This document shows, in pieces, positions 24,337 through 32,514 of a stretch of 64,000 bases of DNA. The stretch's first letter is position 1; each line of letters starts with the position of its first letter. A program made the position numbers and the translations under genes. Source of the DNA: Poseidonocella sp. HB161398. GTDB lineage: Bacteria > Pseudomonadota > Alphaproteobacteria > Rhodobacterales > Rhodobacteraceae. The DNA lies in NCBI RefSeq assembly GCF_005870025.1, contig NZ_VATA01000016.1, positions 62,001 through 126,000 of the forward strand, read 5' to 3'. Below the pieces are notes generated by a model. It did no database searches. It had not been told where the DNA came from and saw nothing but the letters and a program-made list of their open reading frames with translations.

Positions 24337-24867
24337 TCACTTGCGCCGCAGGTGCTCGTCGAGCCGCGGCAGGATCTCGACGAAATTGCAGGGCATGTGG
24401 CGGTAGTCCAGCTGGCGCTTCAGGATCTCGTCCCAGGCATCGCGGCAGGCGCCGGTCGAGCCGGGCAGGGCGAAGAGATAGGTGCCGTTGGCGACCCCGC
24501 CGGTGGCGCGGCTCTGCACCGCCGAGGTGCCGATCTTCTGCATCGAGACCAGGGTGAAGACCGTGCCGAAGGCGTCGATCTCCTTCTCGTAGACATCGCG
24601 ATGCGCCTCGACCGTCACGTCGCGCCCGGTCAGTCCGGTGCCGCCGGTCGAGATCACCACGTCGATCTCCGGATCGCTGCACCAGGCGCGGAGCTGCGCG
24701 GCGATCTCGTGGCGCTCGTCGCGCAGGATGGTCCGCGCCGAAAGCACGTGCCCGGCCGTCGCGATCCGCTCGGCCAGCAGGTCGCCCGACCGGTCCTCGG
24801 CCAGCGAGCGGGTGTCGCTGACGGTCAGCAGCGCGATGCGCACCGGGATGAAGCTGCGCTCTGCCAT
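24337..24867 (-). CDS. moaB: Molybdenum cofactor biosynthesis protein MoaB/MogA family
   Basis: A 176-residue MoaB/MogA-fold protein, involved in molybdenum cofactor formation at the molybdopterin adenylylation/insertion stage. The signature VVISTGGTGLTGRDVTVEA (about 88-106) is the molybdopterin-binding loop. TVSDTRSLAEDRSGDLLAE lies at the N-terminus and GTYLFALPGSTGACRDAWDE near the C-terminus. It is the last gene of an operon with the phosphoesterase (1-base gap) and the glycosylase gene. Whether it acts as MogA or has a lesser MoaB-type role cannot be decided from sequence. Confidence 0.93.
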   Translation of the reverse strand: MAERSFIPVRIALLTVSDTRSLAEDRSGDLLAERIATAGHVLSARTILRDERHEIAAQLRAWCSDPEIDVVISTGGTGLTGRDVTVEAHRDVYEKEIDAFGTVFTLVSMQKIGTSAVQSRATGGVANGTYLFALPGSTGACRDAWDEILKRQLDYRHMPCNFVEILPRLDEHLRRK

Positions 24868-24868
24868 C

Positions 24869-25459
24869 TCACACCTCGAACCAAGTCACGCCGGGGCCCA
24901 GATTGTGCACCTTCGAGCCGCCGATCTCGCCGCTTTCGCCCCAGCATCCATGGATATGGCCGCAGAAGACCAGCGCGGGACGGATCCGCTCGATCGCGGC
25001 GCGCAGCGCGGTGGAGCCGATGCGCCGCCCGTCATCCAGCCGGTCGGCGATGCCGTAGGGCGGCGAATGGCAGACCAGCACGTCGGCACTGCCGATCGGG
25101 GCCAGCATCGCCTCGGCCTCCTCCTCGGTCAGGTCGTAGGACTGCCAGGGCAGGGGCGGTAGCGGCGGGATGGCGGCGCCGATCCCGGCAAAGGTCACGC
25201 CGCCGATCTCCTTGACCTCGCCATGCAGCACCGGCGCCCGCGTCGCGGCGCGTAGCGCCTCGGGCGTCTCGTTGTTGCCCGGCACGTAGAGCGCCTTCCC
25301 CTCGAAGGCGCGGATCGATTCCATCGTCCGGTCGAGCCCGCGATGGGCCGAGGCGAAATCGCCCGCGCCGACGACCAGATCGGCTTCGGCAGAGGCCTCC
25401 ACCAGGCGCGCGGCCGCGGCGCGGTCGCAATGCAGGTCGGAAAAGGCGAGCAGCTTCAT
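24869..25459 (-). CDS. Metallophosphoesterase family protein
   Basis: A 196-residue calcineurin-like phosphoesterase. The metal-binding motifs appear in order: FSDLHCD (DxH), [10 protein letters not shown] (GDx-type), VPGNNET (GNxE/D), [13 protein letters not shown] and [11 protein letters not shown] (GHxH). This is a compact single-domain form of the kind that acts on phosphodiesters or phosphomonoesters; the substrate is unknown. Its ATG at 25459 overlaps the glycosylase stop (ATGA), and it is followed by moaB after one base, so the three genes form one transcript. Confidence 0.9.
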   Translation of the reverse strand: MKLLAFSDLHCDRAAAARLVEASAEADLVVGAGDFASAHRGLDRTMESIRAFEGKALYVPGNNETPEALRAATRAPVLHGEVKEIGGVTFAGIGAAIPPLPPLPWQSYDLTEEEAEAMLAPIGSADVLVCHSPPYGIADRLDDGRRIGSTALRAAIERIRPALVFCGHIHGCWGESGEIGGSKVHNLGPGVTWFEV

Positions 25460-26256
25460 CGCGGCACCTCCAGATGAGCCTTCAGCTCCAGCAGGTCGGC
25501 CCAGGCCTCGCGCTTGGCATGGGGGTTGCGCAGCAGGTAGGCGGGGTGGAACATCGGCAGGACCGGCAGGCCGAAGCCCTGGGTCCAGCTGCCGCGCAGC
25601 CGGGTGATGCCGCGGGTCTGCAGCACCGTCTGGCAGGCGGCATTGCCCATCAGCACCAGCACCTCCGGCCTGGCCAGCGCGACATGGCGCTCGAGGAAGG
25701 GCAGCAGCATGGCGATCTCGTCGGGTTTCGGATCGCGGTTCTGCGGCGGGCGCCAGGGCAGCACATTGGTGATATAGACCGCCTCTTCGGTGCCCGGCGC
25801 CTCGCGCGACAGGCCGATCGCGGCGAGCATCCGGTCGAGCAGCTGGCCCGCGCGGCCGACGAAGGGGCGGCCCATGCGGTCCTCGTCGCGGCCGGGCGCC
25901 TCGCCGATGATCATCACCCGCGCGCCGGGGCGGCCGTCGCAGAAAACCAGGTTCCGCGCGCCCCGCTTCAGCTCGCAATGCTCGTAGCCGGCCATCGCCT
26001 CCTTCAGCGCGGCCAGGTCCGGCGCGGACTGCGCGGCGGCGCGGGCGGCCTCGACCGGGCCGGGCCCCTCGTCCACTGCGGGCGCTGCGGCGGCGGCCTG
26101 CACCGGAGCCGCAGCGGCGGGCGCGGCCGGACGGGGCGCCTGGGCGGCCAGCTCGTAGCGGTCGATCGGGGTTTCCGAGATCGCCTCGTCGATGCCGAGC
26201 TCGACCTGCCATTCCAGGCAGAGGCGCAGCTCCTGATGGGTGAGAGTCTCGATCAT
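25456..26256 (-). CDS. Uracil-DNA glycosylase, family 4-like, lacking most Fe-S ligands
   Basis: A 266-residue uracil-DNA glycosylase that starts base-excision repair of deaminated cytosine. An Ala/Pro-rich N-terminal extension (about 1-75) precedes a family-4 core: [46 protein letters not shown], then [13 protein letters not shown] with the catalytic-loop His. Canonical family-4 enzymes bind a 4Fe-4S cluster with four cysteines (CxxC, KCRPP and a Cys in the next helix). Here only one of these remains (in YEHCELK); the others are Tyr, Trp and Leu, so a cluster is unlikely. The ATG at 26256 is used; the longer frame runs over phaB. Confidence 0.9.
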   Translation of the reverse strand: MIETLTHQELRLCLEWQVELGIDEAISETPIDRYELAAQAPRPAAPAAAAPVQAAAAAPAVDEGPGPVEAARAAAQSAPDLAALKEAMAGYEHCELKRGARNLVFCDGRPGARVMIIGEAPGRDEDRMGRPFVGRAGQLLDRMLAAIGLSREAPGTEEAVYITNVLPWRPPQNRDPKPDEIAMLLPFLERHVALARPEVLVLMGNAACQTVLQTRGITRLRGSWTQGFGLPVLPMFHPAYLLRNPHAKREAWADLLELKAHLEVPR

Positions 26257-26326
26257 GGGCCTAGAGCTAGGCGAGGCGGCGGCCGGGGTAAATCCCCCGC
26301 GCGGCCGCAGGCAGGGTCCGGACAGC

Positions 26327-26352
26327 AAAAAAGGCCAGCCCGGAGGCTGGCC
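26327..26352 (-). terminator. Rho-independent terminator after phaB
   Basis: On the minus strand GGCCAGCC-TCCG-GGCTGGCC forms a perfect 8-bp stem directly followed by TTTTTT. It ends the phaAB transcript 24 bases after the phaB stop. Confidence 0.92.
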
Positions 26353-26375
26353 CGATCGTTGCGCTGCAGGCGTGC

Positions 26376-27098
26376 TCAGACGAAGAACTGCGCGCCGTTC
26401 GCGGAGATGGTCGAGCCGTTGATGAAGCCCGCATCGTCGGAGGCCAGGAAGGTCACGCAGCGCGCGATTTCCTCGGGCTTGCCGAGGCGGCCGACCGGGA
26501 TGCCCGCGATGATCTTCTCGCGGATCTTCTCGTCGATCGCCATGACCATGTCGGTGCCGATATAGCCCGGGCAGATCGCGTTGGCGGTGATGCCCTTCGC
26601 GGCGCCTTCCTGGGCGAGCGACTTGACGATGCCCAGGTCGCCGGCCTTGGTCGCTGCGTAGTTCACCTGACCGAACTGGCCCTTCTGGCCGTTGATCGAG
26701 GAGATCACGATGACCCGGCCGAAGCCGCGCTCGCGCATGCCCGGCCAGACCGGATGCACGGTATTGAAGACGCCGGTCAGGTTGGTGTCGACCACCTGGT
26801 TCCACTGCTCGGGGGTCATCTTGTGGAAGGGCGCGTCCTTGGTGATGCCGGCATTGGCGACGACCACGTCGATCGGGCCCAGCTCGGATTCGACCTGCTC
26901 GATCCCGGTCTTGGAATCCTCGTAGTCGCGCACGTTCCACTTGTAGACCGCGATGCCGGTCTCTTCCTTGAATTCCTTGGCCGCGGCGTCATTGCCAGCA
27001 TATGTTGCGGCCACGGTGTATCCTTCGGCCGTCAGTGCCTTGCAGATTGCCGCGCCGATGCCGCGCACGCCGCCAGTGACCAGTGCTACACGTCCCAT
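26376..27098 (-). CDS. phaB: Acetoacetyl-CoA reductase
   Basis: A 240-residue short-chain dehydrogenase that reduces acetoacetyl-CoA to (R)-3-hydroxybutyryl-CoA with NADPH, the second step of polyhydroxybutyrate synthesis. The nucleotide-binding motif is [16 protein letters not shown] (about 7-22). NAG is at [17 protein letters not shown], the catalytic Ser in [16 protein letters not shown], and YxxxK in [12 protein letters not shown]. The PhaB-type segment QFGQVNYAA supports the annotation over generic FabG, as does the gene order phaA-phaB. A strong terminator follows. Confidence 0.96.
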   Translation of the reverse strand: MGRVALVTGGVRGIGAAICKALTAEGYTVAATYAGNDAAAKEFKEETGIAVYKWNVRDYEDSKTGIEQVESELGPIDVVVANAGITKDAPFHKMTPEQWNQVVDTNLTGVFNTVHPVWPGMRERGFGRVIVISSINGQKGQFGQVNYAATKAGDLGIVKSLAQEGAAKGITANAICPGYIGTDMVMAIDEKIREKIIAGIPVGRLGKPEEIARCVTFLASDDAGFINGSTISANGAQFFV

Positions 27099-27161
27099 GA
27101 AAGTCCCTCTCCTTCGGATGTCTCTTGCCAGGCTCCGCCTTGTCCCAACCGGCGGGCTCGA

Positions 27162-27215
27162 GGCGCGGCCGGGCCGCGCCCGCCATCACAATGGCGGATG
27201 CGGCCCGGCCGCGCC
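27162..27215. other. Long perfect hairpin between phaA and phaB
   Basis: A 16-bp perfect stem, GGCGCGGCCGGGCCGC (27162-27177) with GCGGCCCGGCCGCGCC (27200-27215), encloses an inner 7-bp hairpin CCGCCAT-CACA-ATGGCGG (27180-27197). It begins 11 bases after the phaA stop and has no T-run. It may slow or partly end transcription, or mark an mRNA processing/stability site that sets phaA and phaB levels apart. Confidence 0.7.
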
Positions 27216-27226
27216 AATGATGCAGA

Positions 27227-28402
27227 TCAGGGGCGCTCGACGCAGAGCGCGACGCCCATGCCGCCGCCGATGCAGAGCGTGGCGAGGCCCTTCTTGGCGC
27301 CCTGGCGCTTCATTTCGAAGAGCAGCGTGTTCAGGACGCGGCAGCCCGAGGCGCCGATCGGGTGGCCGATGGCGATGGCGCCGCCATTGACGTTCACCTT
27401 GGCCGGATCCCAGCCCATGTCCTTGTTCACGGCGCAGGCCTGGGCGGCGAAGGCCTCGTTGGCCTCGATCAGGTCGAGGTCGTCGACCTTCCAGCCGGCC
27501 TTGTCCAGCGCCTTGCGCGACGCGTAGATCGGGCCGACGCCCATGATCGACGGGTCGAGCCCGGCGGTGGCGTAGGACTTGATATGGGCGAGGGGCTCGA
27601 TGCCGCGCTTCTCGGCTTCGGCGGCGGTCATCAGCAGCACGGCGGCGGCGCCGTCATTGATGCCCGAGGCGTTGCCCGCGGTGACCGAGCCGTCCTTGGC
27701 GAAGGCCGGGCGCAGCTTCTGCATCGCTTCGAGCGTGGCGCCCTTGCGGATGTACTCGTCGGCATCGACGGTGATCTCGCCCTTGCGGGTCTTGATCAGG
27801 AACGGGATGATCTCGTCGGCGAACTTGCCGGCGGCCTGGGCGGCCTCGGCCTTGTTCTGCGAGGCGACCGCGAACTCGTCCTGCATGTCGCGGCTGATCT
27901 GCCACTTCTCGGCGACGTTCTCGGCGGTCTGGCCCATGTGGTAGTTGTTGAACGCGTCCCACAGGCCGTCATGGATCATCGTGTCGATGTACTTCATGTC
28001 GCCCATCTTCTGGCCCTGGCGCAGCGCGGCGGCATGGGGGCTCAGCGACATATTCTCCTGGCCGCCGGCGACGACGATCGAGGCATCGCCGAGCATGATG
28101 TGCTGGGCGCCGAGCGCGACGGCGCGCAGGCCCGAGCCGCAGACCTGGTTGATGCCCCAGGCGGCGGATTCGGCCGGAAGGCCCGCCTTGATATGGGCCT
28201 GGCGGGCGGGGTTCTGGCCCTGCGCGGCGGTGAGGACCTGGCCGAGGATGGTCTCGGACACGTCGGCCTTGTCGATGCCGGCGCGGGCGACGACGGCCTC
28301 GATGACGGCGGCGCCAAGGTCACTGGCCGGGGTGTTGGCGAACGCCCCCAGAAAGCTGCCGACCGCGGTACGGCCAGCCGATGCGATTACGATACCGGTC
28401 AT
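27227..28402 (-). CDS. phaA: Acetyl-CoA C-acetyltransferase (beta-ketothiolase)
   Basis: A 391-residue thiolase that condenses two acetyl-CoA to acetoacetyl-CoA, the first step of PHB synthesis. The nucleophilic Cys is in [20 protein letters not shown] (about 84-103), and [13 protein letters not shown] follows. The C-terminal motifs [20 protein letters not shown] (His) and [15 protein letters not shown] (second Cys) complete the active site. The length is standard. GGGGAGA precedes the ATG. It leads the phaAB operon; the 200 bases upstream (28403-28602) hold its promoter, though no clear -35/-10 could be assigned there. Confidence 0.97.
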   Translation of the reverse strand: MTGIVIASAGRTAVGSFLGAFANTPASDLGAAVIEAVVARAGIDKADVSETILGQVLTAAQGQNPARQAHIKAGLPAESAAWGINQVCGSGLRAVALGAQHIMLGDASIVVAGGQENMSLSPHAAALRQGQKMGDMKYIDTMIHDGLWDAFNNYHMGQTAENVAEKWQISRDMQDEFAVASQNKAEAAQAAGKFADEIIPFLIKTRKGEITVDADEYIRKGATLEAMQKLRPAFAKDGSVTAGNASGINDGAAAVLLMTAAEAEKRGIEPLAHIKSYATAGLDPSIMGVGPIYASRKALDKAGWKVDDLDLIEANEAFAAQACAVNKDMGWDPAKVNVNGGAIAIGHPIGASGCRVLNTLLFEMKRQGAKKGLATLCIGGGMGVALCVERP

Positions 28403-28602
28403 GAGTAGGTCTCCCCCTTCTCCGTTGGAGCCCGGGCCATGCCCGGACCGATACGATCTGATTAGGAAGAGCAGCGGGTGCGGGCAACGGACAGATGGTC
28501 TCAGATCCCGTCACAATGGCTTGCGCATGGCGGATATTCCCGCTCGGCAACGTGGTTAACGCTACCAGCGGGGAGAAATGGCGCAGATGGCGGATGGCGG
28601 GC

Positions 28603-29445
28603 TCAGCCCGCGGCGCTGCGGCCGGGACCGGACCGCCAGGCCGGGCGCAGGGTGGGGGCGCCGAAATGGTAGCCCTGCAGGCAGTCGATTCCGGCGGCGA
28701 TCAGGAAGGCGGCATCCTCGGCGCTTTCCACCGACTCGCAGACGGTGAACATGTCGAAATGCTGCGCGACCGAGGCCAGCGCCTGCACCACCACCTGGTT
28801 TCCGGGATTGCGGGCGATGCCGCGGACGAAGCGGCCGCTGATCTTGGCCATGTCGAAATAGCAGTCGCGCAGGCAGGCGAAGCTGGTGGCGCCCGCGCCG
28901 AAATCGTCCAGCGCGAAGGCGATGCCGCGGGCCTGGATCTCGGACATGAAGATGGCGACCAGATCCGGCATCAGCATGGCCGAGCTCTCGGAGATCTCCA
29001 GGATCAGCCGTTCGGCGCAGGCGGGATTGGCGGCAAGCCCCTGTTCCAGCGTGTCCATCCAGGGGCGGTAGCCGATCGAGCGGGCCGACATGTTGACCGA
29101 GAGCCGCAGCCCGGGCTCGGCGGCGAGCTCCTGCAGGCCCAGATCCAGCGTCATCGCGTCGATCCGGCGGCCCAGCTCCTGGTTGTCGACCACCTCCATG
29201 AAATCGCGTGCCGGGATCACCCGCCCGGTCTCGTCGAGGAGGCGGATCAGCCCTTCGTGGAAGGCCGGCATGTCGGGGCGGCGCGCCTGCATCACCGGCT
29301 GGAAGGCCAGTAGCGCATGGCGCGCGTCGAGCGCGTGGCGGACCATGTCGAGCGTGCTGCGGTCGCGCCGCTCCGCGGCCATCGCCAGCGGGTCCTGTGC
29401 GCCTTCGGGGCCGTTCCGGGGCCCGCGCCTGCCTTTCTGCGCCAT
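28603..29445 (-). CDS. EAL-domain protein (probable cyclic-di-GMP phosphodiesterase)
   Basis: A 280-residue soluble protein made of one EAL domain after a short basic N-terminus. The signature motif reads EGL rather than EAL (FHEGLIRLLDE). The other catalytic positions are kept: Asn in LRLSVNMSARSI, Glu in LILEISESS, the Asp pair in FALDDFGAGATSF, Lys in DMAKISGRFV (KIS in place of KID), Glu in CESVES and Gln in LQGYHFGAP. Hydrolysis of c-di-GMP is therefore likely but not certain. AAGGAGA precedes the ATG at 29445. It is divergent from tag, and no GGDEF domain is present. Confidence 0.9.
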   Translation of the reverse strand: MAQKGRRGPRNGPEGAQDPLAMAAERRDRSTLDMVRHALDARHALLAFQPVMQARRPDMPAFHEGLIRLLDETGRVIPARDFMEVVDNQELGRRIDAMTLDLGLQELAAEPGLRLSVNMSARSIGYRPWMDTLEQGLAANPACAERLILEISESSAMLMPDLVAIFMSEIQARGIAFALDDFGAGATSFACLRDCYFDMAKISGRFVRGIARNPGNQVVVQALASVAQHFDMFTVCESVESAEDAAFLIAAGIDCLQGYHFGAPTLRPAWRSGPGRSAAG

Positions 29446-29489
29446 GGCGGTCTCCTTCCCGGGCGAGCCTGCGCCCGCCGGTTTTAATT

Positions 29490-29518
29490 TTGACTTAAGT
29501 TCCGGAAATGTTCTATCT
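29490..29518 (+). promoter_or_regulatory. Candidate sigma-70 promoter for tag
   Basis: TTGACT (29490-29495), a 17-base spacer and CTATCT (29513-29518) lie in an A+T-richer patch (TTTTAATTTTGACTTAAG) between the EAL gene and tag, about 35 bases before the tag ATG. Confidence 0.5.
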
Positions 29519-29552
29519 GGGCGCGGATGCGGCGGCACAGCGGAGGCCCGGG

Positions 29553-30119
29553 ATGGACGGAAGATGCGGCTGGTGCGGAGAGGATCCGCTCTATGTGGCC
29601 TATCACGACACCGAATGGGGCGTGCCCGAGCATGACGGCCGCGCCTTGTGGGAGAAGCTGGTGCTCGACGGCTTCCAGGCCGGGCTGAGCTGGATCACCA
29701 TCCTGAGGAAGCGCGAGGCCTTCCGCGCCGCCTTCGAAGGGTTCGAGCCGGAGGTGATCGCCCGCTGGGGCGAGCCCGAGGTGGCGCGCCTGCTCGGCGA
29801 TGCCGGGATCGTGCGGCACCGCGGCAAGATCGAGGCGACGATCGGCAATGCTCGCGCCTATCTGGAGCTCGGCGGCGCGGAGGCCTTCGCCGCCCATTGC
29901 TGGAGCTTCACCGGCGGCGGCGTGCTGCAGCCGAACCGTGCCAGCATGGCCGAGGTGCCCGCCGAAACCGCCGAATCGAAGGCGCTGTCGAAGGATCTGA
30001 AGCGGCGCGGCTTCCGCTTCTGCGGCCCGACCATCACCTACGCCTGGATGCAGGCCTGCGGGCTGGTGAACGACCATGTGGCCAGCTGCCCGCGCCACCG
30101 CGACCTTGGTGGCAGCTGA
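29553..30119 (+). CDS. tag: DNA-3-methyladenine glycosylase I
   Basis: A 188-residue Tag-type glycosylase that removes 3-methyladenine from alkylated DNA. The N-terminal zinc-binding part RCGWCGEDPLYVAYHDTEWG (about 3-22) and WEKLVLDGFQAGLSWITIL (about 33-51) are the family signature. LKRRGFRFCGPTITYAWMQA and NDHVASCPRH near the C-terminus supply the remaining Cys/His zinc ligands. GGAGG lies about 8 bases before the ATG at 29553, so the 45-base upstream extension is rejected. Confidence 0.95.
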   Translation: MDGRCGWCGEDPLYVAYHDTEWGVPEHDGRALWEKLVLDGFQAGLSWITILRKREAFRAAFEGFEPEVIARWGEPEVARLLGDAGIVRHRGKIEATIGNARAYLELGGAEAFAAHCWSFTGGGVLQPNRASMAEVPAETAESKALSKDLKRRGFRFCGPTITYAWMQACGLVNDHVASCPRHRDLGGS

Positions 30120-30178
30120 CGCGCTGCGGCGCAGAGTGCGCTTTACTCGGCGGCGCCTTTGCCGCAGATTGTCCCGCG

Positions 30179-30362
30179 ATGGTTCCCGTGCGCCTCAGGC
30201 AAGCGGGATGAGAAAGGGAACACGGTCAGGCGTACCCATCAGGGACCGACCCCGTGACTGCCCCCGCAACTGTAGGCGGCGGCCGACCCCATGATGCCAC
30301 TGGACCCGCACGGGTCCGGGAAGGCGGGGAAGGCAATGGCCGCGAGTCAGGAAACCTGCCAT
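30179..30362 (+). promoter_or_regulatory. Cobalamin riboswitch
   Basis: The stretch has the conserved cobalamin-riboswitch blocks in order: GCGGGATGAGAAAGGGAACACGG near the 5' side, GTGACTGCCCCCGCAACTGT, GATGCCACTG followed by a GACCCGCACGGGTC hairpin and GGGAAGGC, and the B12 box GAGTCAGGAAACCTGCC (30344-30360). It ends 62 bases before the CbiM-like gene. Binding of adenosylcobalamin should shut off expression of that cobalt permease. The exact 5' end is approximate. Confidence 0.93.
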
Positions 30363-30424
30363 CGACGGGCCTTCGGGCTGCAACTCCAGACAGCCGCACG
30401 GCGGGTGCGGAAAAGGACAGCGAC

Positions 30425-31096
30425 ATGCATATCGAACCTGGCGTCGTGACCGGCGCGAAACTTGCACTTTCAGTGGCAACTGCGGCAGGCGGCTTCGCCC
30501 TGACCGCCAAGATGGCCTGGGCCACGGCGAGAGAGAGCGGCTTCGGCGTGCTCGGGGCGCGCGCCGTCGCGACCACCGCCCTGGTCTTCGCCTTCTTCCA
30601 GATCCTGCCGCATTTCCCGGTGGGCGTCTCCGAGGTGCATTTCATCCTCGGCTCCACGCTCTTCCTGCTCTTCGGCGGCGGCGCGGCCTCGATCGGCCTG
30701 GCGATGGGCCTGCTGATCCAGGGGCTGTTCTTCGCGCCCTTCGACCTGCCGCAATACGGCATGAACGTCACCACGCTGATCGTGCCGCTCTGGGCCGTGT
30801 CGGAACTGGCCAAGCGGATCATCGCGCCGGGCACCGCCTATGTCGACCTGACCTATGTCCAGGCGCTCAAGCTCTCCACCGCCTACCAGGGCGGCGTGGT
30901 CGCCTGGGTCGCCTTCTGGGCCTTCTACGGCCAGGGCTTCGGCGCGGCGAACCTGGCCGCCGTGGCCTCCTTCGGCGCCGCCTACATGTCGGTCATCCTG
31001 CTCGAGCCGCTGGCCGACCTGGCCGTTCTGGGCATCGCCAAATCGGCGAAGGGCCTGGCCTCGCGCCCGATCTTCGAAAAGCGCCTGCTGGCCTGA
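30425..31096 (+). CDS. CbiM-family energy-coupling-factor cobalt permease
   Basis: A 223-residue membrane protein of the CbiM/NikM family, the substrate-specific component of ECF-type cobalt or nickel importers. It begins MHIEPGVVTG; the free N-terminal Met-His is part of the metal site in this family, so the start is well fixed. Hydrophobic helices include GARAVATTALVFAFFQILPH, and VGVSEVHFILGSTLFLLFGG follows with a second conserved His. No cbiN, cbiQ or cbiO is next to it. The cobalamin riboswitch just upstream points to cobalt for B12 synthesis. A terminator follows. Confidence 0.9.
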   Translation: MHIEPGVVTGAKLALSVATAAGGFALTAKMAWATARESGFGVLGARAVATTALVFAFFQILPHFPVGVSEVHFILGSTLFLLFGGGAASIGLAMGLLIQGLFFAPFDLPQYGMNVTTLIVPLWAVSELAKRIIAPGTAYVDLTYVQALKLSTAYQGGVVAWVAFWAFYGQGFGAANLAAVASFGAAYMSVILLEPLADLAVLGIAKSAKGLASRPIFEKRLLA

Positions 31097-31119
31097 GCCG
31101 CAGCGCCTGACCGGAACCG

Positions 31120-31151
31120 GACCGCGCGGGGAGGCCTCCGCGCGGTCTTTT
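31120..31151 (+). terminator. Terminator after the CbiM-like gene
   Basis: GACCGCGCGG and CCGCGCGGTC form a perfect 10-bp stem around an 8-base loop, followed by TTTT. It lies directly against the stop codon of the convergent LuxR-type gene. Confidence 0.88.
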
Positions 31152-31678
31152 CATGTCCGGGCGAGCTCCTGGCCGGCCATCAGCTCGTCCATGAAATGGC
31201 AGAAGAGATCGGCGCGCCCCTCGACCCCGGCCTTGGCGTAGATCGCCGCGGTCTGGGCGCGCACCGTGCCGGGCGCCGTGCCGCGCAGCTCGGCGATGGC
31301 GCGGTTGTCGAGCCCCTTGAGCAGGAGCAGCGCGACGTCCCGCTCCGACCGGGTCAGCGACCAGCGGTCGAAATGCGCGGCGATGATCTCGGCCACCTGG
31401 CCGCGGGCCATGCGGATGCCGCGGTCGAGCGCGTCGATCTCGGCCAGCAGCCGCCGCAGCTGCCGCCAGAGCATCGCCACCCCGGCCACCATGGCCAGCG
31501 AGGCGACGGTCTCCAGCGCCATGTGCAGATGCTCGCGGGTCTCGGGCGTGCCGAAACTGAGATCGAAGATCACGTCGCCGAGGAAATAGGCGGCGCTGAG
31601 CGTCTGCAGCGCGATGATCGCCGCCAGCGTGGCCGCGCGCCGGTCGCGGCCGAGCCCGGTGACCAGTCCGGCGATCAT
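31151..31678 (-). CDS. Membrane-bound LuxR-family transcriptional regulator
   Basis: A 175-residue protein with two N-terminal hydrophobic helices (about residues 15-38, LAAIIALQTLSAAYFLGDVI; about 52-72, ALETVASLAMVAGVAMLW). A short coiled linker (LRRLLAEIDALDRGIRMA) and a C-terminal LuxR helix-turn-helix follow (SLTRSERDVALLLLKGLDNR, AIAELRGTAPGTVRAQTAAI; about 107-148). It lacks a receiver or ligand-binding domain. Its ATG overlaps the stop of the cytochrome b gene (ATGA), so the two are coupled. A role in passing the redox state of that cytochrome to DNA is inferred from this arrangement only. Confidence 0.85.
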   Translation of the reverse strand: MIAGLVTGLGRDRRAATLAAIIALQTLSAAYFLGDVIFDLSFGTPETREHLHMALETVASLAMVAGVAMLWRQLRRLLAEIDALDRGIRMARGQVAEIIAAHFDRWSLTRSERDVALLLLKGLDNRAIAELRGTAPGTVRAQTAAIYAKAGVEGRADLFCHFMDELMAGQELART

Positions 31679-32247
31679 TCCGCGCGCACGCCCTTGGGCA
31701 GGTACTTGCGGCCGGTCACCATCGCCCGCACCAGCGGAACCTTCGTGCGCCAGCTGTCGAAGGCCACCCCGGCGAGATGCAGGACGACCGAGACCATCAG
31801 CCAGTCGAAGAGCAGGTCGTGCATGTCTTCCACCCAGGCCACACCGAAAAACCGGATCGTTCCCATCATGTAGCCCGAGACGCAGAGCAGGAGCAAGGTG
31901 AGCCAGATATTGTAGACCATGAGCGCGCCCAGCGGGTTGTGCGACAGATGGGTGTCGCGGCTGCCCGCCATCACGTCGCGCAGGTGCCGGACGGCCCGGC
32001 GCGGGCTGGGCGGGAAGGCGGTGAAAAGCGCGGGCCGGGTGCCGATCACGCCCCAGGCCAGCCGCAGCAGGACCAGCGCGCCCGCCGTGTAGCCCAGCCA
32101 GGTATGCACGGCGTCGCCGGGCTTGTCGGCGAAGCCGTTCACCAGCACGATCAGCGCCACGCCCCAGTGCACGGTCCTGACCAGCCGGTCCCAGACCCGC
32201 ACGTCGCGGGCGCCGTTGCGCCCGCTGTGGAGTTCCGATGTGTCCAT
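31675..32247 (-). CDS. Cytochrome b561/Ni-hydrogenase-type b subunit
   Basis: A 190-residue four-helix membrane cytochrome of the cytochrome b561 / hydrogenase b-subunit group. Helix I carries VRTVHWGVALIVLVNGFAD with a heme His, helix II AVHTWLGYTAGALVLLRLAW with another, and the last helices have DMHDLLFDWLMVSVVLHLAG with two further His. So two b hemes are likely. Such proteins shuttle electrons between quinone and a periplasmic partner. It lies between a PepSY-protein gene and the LuxR-type gene in one operon, with a 9-base gap upstream and a 4-base overlap downstream. The dedicated redox partner is not encoded here. Confidence 0.9.
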   Translation of the reverse strand: MDTSELHSGRNGARDVRVWDRLVRTVHWGVALIVLVNGFADKPGDAVHTWLGYTAGALVLLRLAWGVIGTRPALFTAFPPSPRRAVRHLRDVMAGSRDTHLSHNPLGALMVYNIWLTLLLLCVSGYMMGTIRFFGVAWVEDMHDLLFDWLMVSVVLHLAGVAFDSWRTKVPLVRAMVTGRKYLPKGVRAE

Positions 32248-32256
32248 CGCCCCGGA

Positions 32257-32514
32257 TCACTTCATGCTCAGCCGGGCGACCTGGCCGCTGGCGGGATCGA
32301 CATAGACCTCGCCCATCGACTTGTCCTTGACGACATAGGCCTCGATCTTGCCGTCCTCGTCCTCGATCTTGCGGACCTCGTAGCCCATCGAGACCAGGCT
32401 GGCGCGGACCTCGTCCTCGGTATGGCCAAGCGCGGTGCCCTGGGCCAGGTCGGCGGCGAAGGCGCCGGTGGAGACCAGCGCGGCGGCGAGAAGGGCGGGT
32501 GCGAAAAGCTTCAT
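32257..32514 (-). CDS. Small periplasmic PepSY-domain protein
   Basis: An 85-residue protein with a signal peptide (MKLFAPALLAAALVSTGAFA, cleavage after AFA) and a single PepSY-like fold: VRASLVSMGYEVRKIEDEDG, then KIEAYVVKDKSMGEVYVDPA and the end GQVARLSMK. PepSY modules are small periplasmic domains often found with cytochrome b-type membrane proteins or sensor kinases. GGAGCAG lies 4-5 bases before the ATG at 32514. It is the first gene of the PepSY-cytochrome b-LuxR operon. Confidence 0.87.
   Translation of the reverse strand: MKLFAPALLAAALVSTGAFAADLAQGTALGHTEDEVRASLVSMGYEVRKIEDEDGKIEAYVVKDKSMGEVYVDPASGQVARLSMK

Noticed and set aside
24224-24682. Minus-strand frame ending in FREGGLTLAQDWMAKVL after moaB
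   Set aside because: Its only start codons lie within moaB in another frame. The tail has no start of its own near it, so no small gene is called, though the region is flagged as structured.
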